Below are positions 19,372 through 30,382 of a stretch of 36,503 nt of DNA, one piece after another. Position numbers and translations under genes: made by a program. The notes beneath the pieces are model-generated. The model was not told the DNA's origin. It made no database searches and saw nothing but the letters and a program-made list of their open reading frames with translations. Source of the stretch: Streptococcus suis (GTDB taxonomy: Bacteria > Bacillota > Bacilli > Lactobacillales > Streptococcaceae). The stretch is from the NCBI RefSeq assembly GCF_002964045.1, contig NZ_POPB01000303.1, positions 1 to 36,503 on the forward strand. The letters run 5' to 3'. Within the stretch, counting starts at the first letter, position 1, and each line of letters opens with the position of its first letter.

Positions 19372-20874
19372 TTACTTAAAGACAGACTGGTCTTTGAAGG
19401 CTTGAATAGCAGCATTCAACTCATCTGTATCGGGAAGGTCTTTCGTCGTACGAATCACATCCAAAAGACTATCGTAGTGCAAATCAAAATAAGCGTACAA
19501 TTCTTCTTCAAATGCCAAGATATCATCAATCGGCACTGAATCAAGATAGCCATTTGTCAATGCATACAAAATCAAAACTTGTTTTTCAACTGGAAGTGGC
19601 TTATGCAATGGCTGTTTCAAGACTTCCACAGTTCGACGACCGCGGTTGAGTTTTGCCTGAGTTGCCGCATCCAAATCTGAACCGAATTGTGTAAAGGCCT
19701 CTAATTCACGATAAGAAGCTAAGTCGATACGAAGGGTACCTGCAACCTTTTTCATGGCCTTAATCTGTGCAGAGCCACCTACACGTGATACAGAAGAACC
19801 CGCATCAATGGCTGGACGGATACCTGAGTTGAACAAATCGTCCTTCAAGAAGATTTGTCCATCCGTGATCGAAATCACGTTGGTCGCGATGTAGGCTGAA
19901 ATATCACCTGCCTGTGTTTCGATAAATGGTAGAGCTGTAATGGAGCCACCGCCCAATTCATCTGAAACCTTGGCTGAACGCTCTAGCAAACGACTGTGCA
20001 AGTAGAATACATCACCTGGGTAAGCTTCACGACCTGGAGGACGACGAAGCAAGAGAGATAATTCACGGTAAGCTACCGCTTGTTTTGACAAATCATCGTA
20101 AACAATCAAGACGTGTTTGCCTTCATACATGAACTCTTCTGCCATCGCAACACCAGCATAAGGAGCCAAAAATAGCAATGGAGACGGTTGTGAAGCTGAC
20201 GCCGTCACGACGATTGTATAATCCAAGGCGCCATATTGGCGAAGGGTTTCTACCTGCGTACGAACTGTTGATTCCTTCTGACCAATAGCCACATAGATAC
20301 AAATCATGTCTTGGCCTTTTTGGTTGAGAATGGCATCGATAGCTACAGATGTCTTCCCTGTCTGACGGTCACCGATAATCAATTCACGCTGTCCACGACC
20401 AATCGGAACCAAAGCATCAATCGCCTTAAGACCAGTTTGAAGCGGTTCATTAACCGACTTACGTTGCATAACACCTGGCGCTGGGTACTCGATTGGACGA
20501 GTCTTACTAGTACGAATCTCACCAAGACCATCCACAGGTTGACCAAGTGGGTTGATGACACGACCAATCAAGGCTGAACCAACAGGTACTTCCATGATTT
20601 TTCCAGTACGTCGTACCACTGAACCCTCACGAATATCTGTAAATTCACCAAGAATAATAATACCAACATCGTTGGTTTCTAAGTTTTGGGCCATACCAAT
20701 GGTGCCATTTTCAAATACCAAAAGCTCTCCACTCATGGCATTGTCAAGACCTTGCGCACGGGCGATACCGTCACCAATGTAGGTTACGACACCAGTTTCT
20801 GTATAGTCAAAGTCAGGCTGAAAGCCTTCAATTTGTTGTTTTAGTAAAGCGCTAATTTCTTGTGCATTAATCAA
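19372..20874 (-). CDS. atpA: ATP synthase F1 alpha subunit
   Basis: A 500-residue non-catalytic nucleotide-binding subunit with Walker A GDRQTGKT near 169-176 and the conserved [11 protein letters not shown] and [18 protein letters not shown] blocks. The start is TTG at 20874: between the in-frame atpH stop and this codon there is no ATG or GTG, and the following [10 protein letters not shown] matches the family N-terminus. The ribosome site is weak (GTGGTG). A TTG start with a poor site suggests tuned translation, though alpha is needed at three copies per complex. Confidence 0.96.
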   Translation of the reverse strand: MINAQEISALLKQQIEGFQPDFDYTETGVVTYIGDGIARAQGLDNAMSGELLVFENGTIGMAQNLETNDVGIIILGEFTDIREGSVVRRTGKIMEVPVGSALIGRVINPLGQPVDGLGEIRTSKTRPIEYPAPGVMQRKSVNEPLQTGLKAIDALVPIGRGQRELIIGDRQTGKTSVAIDAILNQKGQDMICIYVAIGQKESTVRTQVETLRQYGALDYTIVVTASASQPSPLLFLAPYAGVAMAEEFMYEGKHVLIVYDDLSKQAVAYRELSLLLRRPPGREAYPGDVFYLHSRLLERSAKVSDELGGGSITALPFIETQAGDISAYIATNVISITDGQIFLKDDLFNSGIRPAIDAGSSVSRVGGSAQIKAMKKVAGTLRIDLASYRELEAFTQFGSDLDAATQAKLNRGRRTVEVLKQPLHKPLPVEKQVLILYALTNGYLDSVPIDDILAFEEELYAYFDLHYDSLLDVIRTTKDLPDTDELNAAIQAFKDQSVFK

Positions 20875-20895
20875 AAGAACACCACTTTCTATTTT

Positions 20896-21429
<534 letters not shown>

Positions 21430-21936
21430 CTATTTGTCTCCTAGTTTGTCCAAATAACGATCAATTAAGTTACTATGAGCCTGCTGGTCCAAATCTTCCA
21501 AGATAATTTTACCTGCCAAGTCAACCGCTAATTCGGCAACTTGAACACGCAAGTTTTCTTGAGCTTCACGTTTTTCAGCATCAATTTCCATTTGAGCTTT
21601 TTGCTTCAAAGCTTGAATCTCAACTTCTGCTTGCTCTAGAACGCGTTTTTTCTCCAATTTAGCACGTTCAACAGCATCTTGGATGATTTTTTGACCTTCA
21701 ATACGACCCTTAGCCAATTCATCCTCTCGTTGTTGTACGAGGTCAGATGCAGCTGTCAGCTTTTCTTCTGCTGCATCAATATCATTTGCAATCTTATTGG
21801 CACGCTCTTCAAAAATACCCGTAATGCGATCCCAAGCAAATAGTCGGATTAGTCCAATCAAAATTGCAAAAGAAGCCGTTACCAAGATAAAGTTTCCAAG
21901 AATGGTACTAGATTGCATTGTAATAGTTGTTACCAT
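21430..21936 (-). CDS. atpF: ATP synthase Fo b subunit
   Basis: A 168-residue peripheral-stalk protein: one membrane helix at about 13-32 (GNFILVTASFAILIGLIRLF), then a long charged coiled coil (about 40-150) with Ala/Glu/Lys heptads that dimerises and reaches delta. AAAGGGAAAG precedes ATG. Its 3' end abuts atpH directly. Confidence 0.96.
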   Translation of the reverse strand: MVTTITMQSSTILGNFILVTASFAILIGLIRLFAWDRITGIFEERANKIANDIDAAEEKLTAASDLVQQREDELAKGRIEGQKIIQDAVERAKLEKKRVLEQAEVEIQALKQKAQMEIDAEKREAQENLRVQVAELAVDLAGKIILEDLDQQAHSNLIDRYLDKLGDK

Positions 21937-21953
21937 AGTTGTCTTTCCCTTTC

Positions 21954-22670
21954 TTACTCACTATGACCATGGATTTTTTTATTCAAGTACATGGATACCA
22001 GCATGACAAATACATAGCCTTGCAAACATGAAATGAAGACAGAAAAAGCTGTCCAAACAATGTTAAGAGCAAATGCGATTGGATAGGCCACTGCACTTTG
22101 TTGTGATAATTGAAGAAGAAGTGAAACCAAGACCTCACCAGCGTAGATATTACCATACAAACGTAAAGCAAGTGAAACCAGGTTTGTAACCTCTTCTAGA
22201 ATGTTCATTGGTGTCATTGCCCATGGTGTCACAAAATCTTTTAGATATTGCTTAAACCCTCTACGACGAATCCCCTCAACATGACAAAACACAGTTGCAA
22301 TTGTTGCCAAACCAAAATCATAAGCCATATTAGCTGTTGGAGAAGTCCATAAATTATGGCCGTCCGACGTTTCCAATTTGGTCATCAAACCCAGGTTGTT
22401 TGCCACTATTAGGAAGGTAAAAACAGTGAAGAAAAACAAGGCATACCTTTTAGCATCTTCATCACCTAAGTTTCCTTTTGTGAAATTAATGGTTAATTCG
22501 TAGACGTACTCTAGGACATTTTGTTTGCCCTTTGGTTTGAGTTCCATCTTGCGACTAGCCCAAAAAACAAGTGAAAAAATAACTAAAATGGTAATGACAG
22601 AAACCAGTACCATGGTCAAATCAAAAGTTATAGGACCTAGGGTAAGTGTTGGACTTAAATGTTCTTCCAA
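21954..22670 (-). CDS. atpB: ATP synthase Fo a subunit
   Basis: A 238-residue, roughly five-helix membrane subunit that forms the proton half-channels. The block [18 protein letters not shown] carries the essential Arg, and the conserved [18 protein letters not shown] precedes it. The start is TTG at 22670: the frame is closed upstream by TAG with no ATG between, and GGGGTG lies eight bases away. The next residues EEHLSPT fit streptococcal a subunits. It lies after atpE, the reverse of the usual bacterial a-c order and typical of Streptococcus. Confidence 0.95.
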   Translation of the reverse strand: MEEHLSPTLTLGPITFDLTMVLVSVITILVIFSLVFWASRKMELKPKGKQNVLEYVYELTINFTKGNLGDEDAKRYALFFFTVFTFLIVANNLGLMTKLETSDGHNLWTSPTANMAYDFGLATIATVFCHVEGIRRRGFKQYLKDFVTPWAMTPMNILEEVTNLVSLALRLYGNIYAGEVLVSLLLQLSQQSAVAYPIAFALNIVWTAFSVFISCLQGYVFVMLVSMYLNKKIHGHSE

Positions 22671-22707
22671 TGGAGTTACACCCCTTTTCTAATTCTCTTT
22701 TGAGATA

Positions 22708-22908
22708 CTAACCCAATACAAATGCCATCGCCAAAGTAACGAAGAAAGTTCCTTCAATAAAGGCAACACCCAAGAATACACCAGCCATCAACTTGCTTTG
22801 CATTTCAGGTTGACGTGCAGTTGAACTAAGGTAAGAAGCTACCAACAAACCCTCACCAATACTAACACCAAGACAGGCCAAACCTAAGGCCAATGCGCCT
22901 AACTTCAT
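22708..22908 (-). CDS. atpE: ATP synthase Fo c subunit
   Basis: A 66-residue two-helix proteolipid. The polar loop ARQPEM (31-36) contacts gamma and epsilon, and Glu52 in FIEGTFF is the proton-carrying carboxylate. It has the glycine-rich first helix of the family and is short, as usual in streptococci. AAAGGAG lies eight bases before ATG. As promoter-proximal gene it is best placed for high expression, as needed for a multi-copy ring. Confidence 0.95.
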   Translation of the reverse strand: MKLGALALGLACLGVSIGEGLLVASYLSSTARQPEMQSKLMAGVFLGVAFIEGTFFVTLAMAFVLG

Positions 22909-22942
22909 AACGAATTCTCCTTTAAAATTTTAATACCTTGAT

Positions 22943-22971
22943 AGCATACTCCTATTATATGCTTTTGTCAA
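22943..22971 (-). promoter_or_regulatory. Promoter of the ATP synthase operon
   Basis: TTGACA (22971-22966), 17 bases, then TATGCT (22948-22943) on the minus strand, giving a leader of about 28 bases. The -10 box is one arm of a perfect inverted repeat, AGCATA with TATGCT nine bases apart, which might be a regulator site. Confidence 0.8.
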
Positions 22972-23015
22972 GAAAAGACCACTATTGGAAGCGTTTAATT
23001 TCATGATATACAAAC

Positions 23016-23043
23016 AAAAAGAAAAGACTTGATATCTTTTCTT
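23016..23043 (-). terminator. Intrinsic terminator after the diacylglycerol kinase gene
   Basis: The minus strand reads AAGAAAAGA, a seven-base loop, TCTTTTCTT, then TTTG. It lies a few bases after the stop codon. The stem is AT-rich, so efficiency may be moderate. Confidence 0.7.
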
Positions 23044-23048
23044 CCTAT

Positions 23049-24089
23049 TTATATAGTCGAGTCCATATGGTCTGTTTCTTCAATAAACCGTTTGGCCATA
23101 TCTTCTCGATTCAATTGCTCAGTATCAAGTGTGATGGCTTCATCTGATACAAGGTCTGTATCCGCAAAAAACTCAATATGATTTTGAAGGTTATTCAGTT
23201 CGACTGGAGCATCTCCACCAAACTCGCCATCTAAGTTAAGCAAGAGACGATTGTCATTGTTTAGATGTTCTATGGTGAGCTTTTTGGTCTTGATGTATTC
23301 AATTAAATCACTATCAATATGTTTACCACCATCTAGTACCTGACGAATAAGATGAAGGATTTCAAATAAATTTCCCGTTTTCACCATTAATAGGGTAAAA
23401 TTGCCGTCATCCAACTTGGCATCAGGAACAATTTGCTCAAACCCTCCGATTGAATTGGTTAGAGCTACAAAAATCAAGGAAACTGACCCTTCGAAAATCC
23501 CCTGGTCATGGCTCACTCGCACTGGCGTAAACTGAACTTGTGGCAAGAGTTCTGCACCTTTAACGACATAGGCCAAGTAGCCAAACATAGTTTTAAGTTG
23601 ACTTGGTACACTGTAAGTCAATTCTGTCAGTGTACCTGCTGCAGCGATATTAATAAAGTAATGCTCTTGGTGAATTCCATTCTTTTGATTCTTTGCCAAA
23701 CCAATATCCATCAAAATCGTCTGATTTTTACCAATCAGCTTGGCTGCCTCAACTGGATTTCCGCGTGGCACCTTAAGAGCACGCGCATAGTCATTTGTTG
23801 TCCCAGTTGGAATAATAGCCATTTTCGGTCGTTTTTCGAGCGGTGCAATGCCGTTGACCACCTCGTTAATAGTGCCGTCACCACCTGCTGCAATAACCAG
23901 GTCAAAACCTGCTAAAGCAGCTCTTCTGGCTTCATTTTTAGCCGAATCCTTTTCAGGTGTTGTTTGAAAGGCAGATGTCTCATAGCCGAAGCCTTCTAAA
24001 ATATCCAACACTTCTGCCACATTTTTCTTCATGATTTCCTGACCAGAGGTCGGGTTGTAAATCAATCGTGCTCGCTTGCGTTCTTCCAT
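23049..24089 (-). CDS. dgkB: Diacylglycerol/lipid kinase, DgkB type
   Basis: A 346-residue member of the DAGK catalytic family. RLIYNPTSG at 9-16, GGDGTINEV at 69-77 and PTGTTNDYAR near 97-106 form the nucleotide site; a C-terminal beta domain contains LDDGNFTLLMVKTGN and LLNLDGEFGGDAPVE. Soluble DgkB enzymes phosphorylate diacylglycerol released during lipoteichoic acid synthesis and return it to phospholipid. It begins ten bases after ligA with a weak site (ATAGGAT), so it is probably co-transcribed with it. Phosphorylation of another lipid or a sphingoid base cannot be excluded. The symbol follows B. subtilis usage. Confidence 0.85.
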   Translation of the reverse strand: MEERKRARLIYNPTSGQEIMKKNVAEVLDILEGFGYETSAFQTTPEKDSAKNEARRAALAGFDLVIAAGGDGTINEVVNGIAPLEKRPKMAIIPTGTTNDYARALKVPRGNPVEAAKLIGKNQTILMDIGLAKNQKNGIHQEHYFINIAAAGTLTELTYSVPSQLKTMFGYLAYVVKGAELLPQVQFTPVRVSHDQGIFEGSVSLIFVALTNSIGGFEQIVPDAKLDDGNFTLLMVKTGNLFEILHLIRQVLDGGKHIDSDLIEYIKTKKLTIEHLNNDNRLLLNLDGEFGGDAPVELNNLQNHIEFFADTDLVSDEAITLDTEQLNREDMAKRFIEETDHMDSTI

Positions 24090-24099
24090 ATCCTATACC

Positions 24100-26106
<2,007 letters not shown>

Positions 26107-26148
26107 CTAGTAAGCATTGAAAATTTAGATAATTATTTGTAAAAAAGG

Positions 26149-26154
26149 TATAAT
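26149..26154 (+). promoter_or_regulatory. Probable -10 box of the small-protein/permease operon
   Basis: TATAAT lies 28 bases before the ATG of the 46-residue gene, with no good -35 at 17 bases (TAGATA). The leader would be about 22 bases and contain GGAGG. Confidence 0.5.
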
Positions 26155-26182
26155 AGACATATATAATTTTTGGAGGTGCCCT

Positions 26183-26323
26183 ATGGCTATCACATGTAAA
26201 CGTCAAGATGATTTAGAAAAAATGTTGGAAGAATTTGCTTCATTTGACAAACTAGAAGAAATTGAATTTCCTGATCCAAAGGCAAATGCGGAAAAAATAG
26301 ACACCAAGTTAGATACAAACTAA
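26183..26323 (+). CDS. 46-residue acidic hypothetical protein
   Basis: A short soluble protein beginning MAITCKRQDDLEKMLEEF, rich in Glu, Asp and Lys, without membrane segment or Cys pair. An ideal ribosome site (TTTTTGGAGG, six bases from ATG) makes it a convincing gene. It ends one base before the permease start (TAATATG), and the permease has no Shine-Dalgarno of its own, so translation of this peptide probably drives translation of the permease. I do not recognise a characterised family. It could be a small regulator or partner of the permease, or simply a leader cistron. Confidence 0.8.
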   Translation: MAITCKRQDDLEKMLEEFASFDKLEEIEFPDPKANAEKIDTKLDTN

Positions 26324-26324
26324 T

Positions 26325-27230
26325 ATGTTAGGATTTGATCAACTTCCATCCTCCGTCTTGCAGGCGGGGGCTATTTTCCTGTCTATAATCATTGAAGCAC
26401 TGCCTTTTGTTCTGATTGGATCTTTGATTTCTGGTTTTATTGAGGTATTCATCACACCAGAAAAGGTACTTAGTATCCTGCCAAAGAACAAGATACTTGC
26501 CATTCTATTTGGTATCTTTATCGGTTTCATTTTCCCCTCTTGTGAATGCGGAATTGTTCCTATTGTTCATCGCTTACTAGAGAAAAAAGTTCCGAACTAT
26601 ACCGCAATTCCCTTCCTAGTAACTGCTCCTATTATCAATCCAATCGTACTTTTTGCAACCTACACCGCTTTTGGAAACTCTGTCCTTTTTGCACTTTACA
26701 GAGCATTGGGAGCAATCCTTGTTTCTGTCATAATAGGTATCATTCTTGGTTTCTATGTTAAGGAACCTATTCTAAAAGAATGTCAGATTAGTCAACATCA
26801 GCATGATTATTCCCAAAAAACAAATTGGCAAAAAGTTGGATTTGGACTTTTTCATGCCATTGATGAATTTTTTGATACCGGGCGCTATCTGGTTTTCGGA
26901 TGTCTATTTGCCAGTCTAGTCCAGGTCTATATTCCAACTGCTGTTTTGACAACGATTGGCCACAATCCTCTGTCAGCTATTTTATTGATGATGCTACTTG
27001 CATTTCTTCTTTCCCTTTGTTCAGAAGCAGATGCATTCATCGGTGCATCCTTGCTTTCAATTTTTGGTTCTGCTCCAGTGATGGCATTTTTAGTTATTGG
27101 ACCAATGGTAGACGTGAAAAATTTACTGATGATGAAACACTACTTTACAGGTAAATTTATTTTCAGATTTATCGCCAGCATCTCAATCATTATTTTAGGA
27201 TATAGTCTCATATTAGGAGGTTTGGCATGA
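26325..27230 (+). CDS. DUF318 / YraQ-type putative permease
   Basis: A 301-residue membrane protein of about eight helices. The conserved motifs of this family are present: PSCECGIVPIVHRLL near 68-82, TAPIINPI near 99-106, and SLCSEADAFIGASL near 230-243, a Cys/acid-bearing block in a membrane helix. Some relatives export methylarsenite (ArsP) and others are uncharacterised. It is paired by a four-base overlap with the DUF1980 gene, as with B. subtilis ycgR-ycgQ, so the two probably form one complex. Substrate is unknown; the conserved membrane cysteines make a metal, metalloid or thiol ligand plausible. Confidence 0.85.
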   Translation: MLGFDQLPSSVLQAGAIFLSIIIEALPFVLIGSLISGFIEVFITPEKVLSILPKNKILAILFGIFIGFIFPSCECGIVPIVHRLLEKKVPNYTAIPFLVTAPIINPIVLFATYTAFGNSVLFALYRALGAILVSVIIGIILGFYVKEPILKECQISQHQHDYSQKTNWQKVGFGLFHAIDEFFDTGRYLVFGCLFASLVQVYIPTAVLTTIGHNPLSAILLMMLLAFLLSLCSEADAFIGASLLSIFGSAPVMAFLVIGPMVDVKNLLMMKHYFTGKFIFRFIASISIIILGYSLILGGLA

Positions 27231-28042
27231 TTCGTTTCTTAATTCTTGCAGGTTATTTTGAAATGACCATGTATCTCTATATTTCTGGAAAATTAGACCA
27301 ATATATTAATTTGCACTACCGATATTTAGCCTATCTTTCTATGATTTTGTCCTTTATTTTGGCAATTGTGCAATTATACATCTGGGTTAAAGATCTTGAT
27401 ACGCATAGTCATTTGACGAAAAAATCATCCAAGCTTTCCAGTTTTATATTTTTAATCATTCCCCTGGCCGTTGCTTGGCTCTTCCCAACTGTCAGCCTTG
27501 ATTCCACCACAGTTGCTGCCAAGGGCTATCATTTCCCACTTGCTGCCGAAAATGATGCTAAAACGCAAGAACAAGAAGGCACAACAGTGCAATACCTGAA
27601 GCCAGATACGTCCATCTACTTTACAGAATCCGTCTACAAATCTGAAATGCGTGAAATTGCCGATCGCTATTTGGCTCAGGAGAAAATTGAGATTACTAGT
27701 GAAAACTACATGGAAGTTATGGAGGCTATCTATGATTTTCCAAATGAATTTTCAGGAAAAACGATTGAAATGACTGGATTTGTCTACAATGACCCTGACA
27801 ATAGCCAGCAATTTTTCCTCTTCCGCTTTGGCATTATCCACTGTATAGCCGACTCAGGAGTCTATGGCTTATTGGTTTCAGGAGCAGACCAATCCTTTGC
27901 AGATAATAGTTGGGTCAGGGTAGAGGGCAAGCTATCGGTCACTTATCATACCGTCCTCGAGCAGAACTTGCCAACCTTAGAAACCCAGAATATACAATCT
28001 GTTCAAAAACCAGATAATCCTTATGTTTATCGAAATTTTTAA
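27227..28042 (+). CDS. DUF1980 / TIGR03943-family membrane protein, partner of the permease
   Basis: A 271-residue protein. Two or three hydrophobic segments (about 5-20, 33-55 and 70-88) lead to an extracytoplasmic C-terminal domain of roughly 170 residues with two similar beta-rich halves, including EFSGKTIEMTGFVYNDPD and FFLFRFGIIHCIADSGVYGLLV, whose Cys is a family hallmark. It overlaps the permease stop (ATGA). TIGR03943 proteins are nearly always encoded beside DUF318 permeases and are thought to be subunits of the same system. No terminator is seen after it, so some transcription may continue into zwf. Function unknown. Confidence 0.85.
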   Translation: MIRFLILAGYFEMTMYLYISGKLDQYINLHYRYLAYLSMILSFILAIVQLYIWVKDLDTHSHLTKKSSKLSSFIFLIIPLAVAWLFPTVSLDSTTVAAKGYHFPLAAENDAKTQEQEGTTVQYLKPDTSIYFTESVYKSEMREIADRYLAQEKIEITSENYMEVMEAIYDFPNEFSGKTIEMTGFVYNDPDNSQQFFLFRFGIIHCIADSGVYGLLVSGADQSFADNSWVRVEGKLSVTYHTVLEQNLPTLETQNIQSVQKPDNPYVYRNF

Positions 28043-28078
28043 GGATTGGATTTAGTAAATGAATTTTCTGACAATTTG

Positions 28079-28087
28079 TGGTATAAT
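28079..28087 (+). promoter_or_regulatory. Extended -10 promoter of zwf
   Basis: TGG-TATAAT with the start point near 28094, giving a leader of about 25 bases that contains AGATAGGA. No clear -35 is present at the usual distance. Confidence 0.6.
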
Positions 28088-28118
28088 ATTACTCATATTT
28101 AACAGATAGGAAAAAATT

Positions 28119-29606
28119 ATGTCATCACACGTATTGTTTACAATTTTTGGTGCTAGTGGCGACCTTGCCAAACGCAAACTCTATCCATCCCTTTTCCGTC
28201 TTTACAAGGCTGGACATATTAGAGAAAATTTTGCTGTTATTGGTACAGCTCGTAGACCTTGGACCAAGGAATTTTTTGAGCAAACAGTTATCGAATCACT
28301 AGGTGATTTGCCTGACACACCACGCCAAGCACATGAATTTGCTAGTCATTTCTACTACCAAAGCCATGATGTCAATGATACGGAACATTATGTAGCTCTT
28401 CGTAAATTGCAGGACGACTTGTGTGAAAAATACGATACGCAACACAACAAGGTCTTCTTCCTCTCTATGGCACCAGAATTTTTCGGAACCATTGCCAAAC
28501 ACCTCAAATCTGAGCAAATCGTTGATGGTCAAGGTTTTGAACGCTTGATTATTGAAAAACCTTTCGGAACTAGCCTTGCTACAGCAAGCAAACTCAACGA
28601 TGAATTGGCGGCTGCTTTCAATGAAGATCAAATCTATCGTATCGACCATTACCTAGGCAAGGAAATGGTGCAAAATATCTTTGCGGTCCGCTTTGCCAAC
28701 ATTATCTTTGAGCATATCTGGAATCGTGATTTTATTGACAATATTCAGATTACGTTTGCCGAAGCGATTGGTGTTGAAGATCGCGGAGGTTACTACGACA
28801 ACTCTGGCGCCTTAAAAGACATGGTGCAAAACCATGCCCTTCAAGTTCTTTCCCTGCTAGCAATGGATAAGCCAGCCAGCTTCAAGGAAGATGATGTCCG
28901 CGCTGAAAAAATCAAGGTTTTCCAACACCTTCGTCAGCCTTCTGATGAGGACCTCAAACGCAACTTCATCCGTGGTCAATATGTAGCAGGTTCCATCGAC
29001 GGAAAAGACTACGTTAGCTACTTGGATGAACCAAATATTGCCGAAGGTTCTCAGACAGAAACCTTTGCTGGAGGGGTCTTCTTCGTTGATACTGATCGTT
29101 TCCGTGATGTTCCTTTCTTCTTCCGTACAGGTAAACGTCTGACAGAAAAGGGCACGCGCGTGACCATCACCTTCAAGCATGCAGAAGATATTTTTGGTCA
29201 GCCTTCTGAGGCCAATGTCTTGACCATTTTCATCCAACCAACCGAAGGCTTTATGCTCTCTATCAACGGTAAGGAAGTTGGTTCCCACTTTGCTCTTACT
29301 CCTGCCAAACTCAACTTCCGCCACAATGCAACTGCTCTTGGAAATTCACCTGAAGCCTACGAAAAACTATTTTTCGATGTCCTAAATGGTGATTCTACTA
29401 ACTTTAGCCATTGGGAAGAAGTGAAAGCAAGCTGGAGCTTGATTGACCGCATTGTTGATTTGTGGGCAAGCAACCAAGTCCCACTCCACACCTATCCAGC
29501 TGGAACTATGGGACCTGAAGCAGCCTTTGATTTGCTAGAAAGCTACGGTTGCAAGTGGGTTTGGACTCCTGATGTGTGGTATCGTGAACGTGGTTTGTTG
29601 AAATAA
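28119..29606 (+). CDS. zwf: Glucose-6-phosphate 1-dehydrogenase
   Basis: A 495-residue dehydrogenase oxidising glucose-6-phosphate to 6-phosphogluconolactone and making NADPH, the entry to the oxidative pentose phosphate pathway. GASGDLAKRKLYPSL at 11-25 is the dinucleotide site, RIDHYLGKE at 174-182 is the substrate and catalytic block, and the general-base His is near 239 in DMVQNH. The length is standard. It has its own -10 box and a strong terminator. It has no visible link to the uronate genes. Confidence 0.97.
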   Translation: MSSHVLFTIFGASGDLAKRKLYPSLFRLYKAGHIRENFAVIGTARRPWTKEFFEQTVIESLGDLPDTPRQAHEFASHFYYQSHDVNDTEHYVALRKLQDDLCEKYDTQHNKVFFLSMAPEFFGTIAKHLKSEQIVDGQGFERLIIEKPFGTSLATASKLNDELAAAFNEDQIYRIDHYLGKEMVQNIFAVRFANIIFEHIWNRDFIDNIQITFAEAIGVEDRGGYYDNSGALKDMVQNHALQVLSLLAMDKPASFKEDDVRAEKIKVFQHLRQPSDEDLKRNFIRGQYVAGSIDGKDYVSYLDEPNIAEGSQTETFAGGVFFVDTDRFRDVPFFFRTGKRLTEKGTRVTITFKHAEDIFGQPSEANVLTIFIQPTEGFMLSINGKEVGSHFALTPAKLNFRHNATALGNSPEAYEKLFFDVLNGDSTNFSHWEEVKASWSLIDRIVDLWASNQVPLHTYPAGTMGPEAAFDLLESYGCKWVWTPDVWYRERGLLK

Positions 29607-29612
29607 TAATAT

Positions 29613-29638
29613 AAAAACTGGAGCAATCCAGTTTTTTT
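29613..29638 (+). terminator. Intrinsic terminator after zwf
   Basis: AAAACTGGA and TCCAGTTTT pair around GCAA, ending in seven T residues. The next gene's GGAGG begins two bases after the U-tract, with no room for a promoter. Confidence 0.85.
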
Positions 29639-29649
29639 CGGAGGTACTC

Positions 29650-30324
29650 ATGACTGAAATAAACAGCATTCTCACACAACTTGAAGCAGCCAGCCATGCT
29701 GGCACCCTCAAGCGTTATGAAAAAATTGGCGAAACTAAGCCCTACTACGGCGTTCCGATGGGAGCTATTTCTGGTATCGCCAAGGTCTATAAAAATCGAC
29801 TGGACTTGTTTGCTCCACTCTGGCAAACAGATGTACTCGAGGCACAATATTTAGCTATTCAGATTGTCAAAACAAAAACTAATCAACTGACTTCTACAGC
29901 TTTAGAAGCTTGCCTCAATGAACAAGTTTCGGTCAACGTCCTCGATAAGCTGGCTTCCATCATTCTTAGCAAACGTAAGGATAGCAAAGACTGGGAGGAA
30001 TACTTACTCATCCAAGACCAAGCTATTTTTCAGCGACTAGGTTGGTTCCTTCGTGCCAAATACTTTGCTGGAAAAACAGCAACAAATCAAGAGATTGAAG
30101 AAACTCTAGACCATATACGCCAGCATTTGCAAACCGCAGACCCACTTGTCCAATGGACCATGAACCAATGCTTGGTGGAGATTGCCGTTGCTTACCCCGA
30201 CTATCTGGAACAAGGCCTTGCAATCGGTCAGGAATTGGCAGTCTATGTGGACATGAAAGTTCCAAAAGGCTGTACTTCTGCCTATGCACCAGACTGGATT
30301 GAGGCATTATTGAGGAAAAAATGA
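29650..30324 (+). CDS. DNA alkylation repair-like HEAT protein
   Basis: A 224-residue all-alpha protein that looks like the DNA alkylation repair family (AlkC/AlkD HEAT-like fold): amphipathic helices throughout, the block FAPLWQTDVLEAQYLAIQIV at about 53-72, VQWTMNQCLVEIAVAYP near 166-182, and the ending GCTSAYAPDWIEALLRKK, which recurs in this family. AlkD members remove bulky or positively charged alkylated bases without base flipping, but many homologues are untested. GGAGG lies five bases before ATG, directly behind the zwf terminator, so expression must come from read-through or an unseen promoter. Family assignment is from pattern memory. Confidence 0.72.
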   Translation: MTEINSILTQLEAASHAGTLKRYEKIGETKPYYGVPMGAISGIAKVYKNRLDLFAPLWQTDVLEAQYLAIQIVKTKTNQLTSTALEACLNEQVSVNVLDKLASIILSKRKDSKDWEEYLLIQDQAIFQRLGWFLRAKYFAGKTATNQEIEETLDHIRQHLQTADPLVQWTMNQCLVEIAVAYPDYLEQGLAIGQELAVYVDMKVPKGCTSAYAPDWIEALLRKK

Positions 30325-30330
30325 AAACAC

Positions 30331-30366
30331 AAAAGTCGCTGGTTCTTGTTGAACTAACGACTTTTT
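30331..30366. terminator. Bidirectional terminator between convergent genes
   Basis: AAAAGTCG and CGACTTTT form the outer stem, and GGTTC with GAAC extends it inside. T-rich runs follow on both strands, so it can end both the plus-strand repair gene and the minus-strand hydrolase gene. Confidence 0.78.
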
Positions 30367-30382
30367 GCTTCTATTTTTTCAA

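Noticed and set aside
22986..22999. cre-like sequence TGGAAGCGTTTAAT upstream of the ATP synthase promoter
   Set aside because: Three mismatches to consensus and a position upstream of -35; too weak to call.
28043..28118. Terminator between the DUF1980 gene and zwf
   Set aside because: No stable hairpin with a U-tract; only the zwf -10 box is seen.
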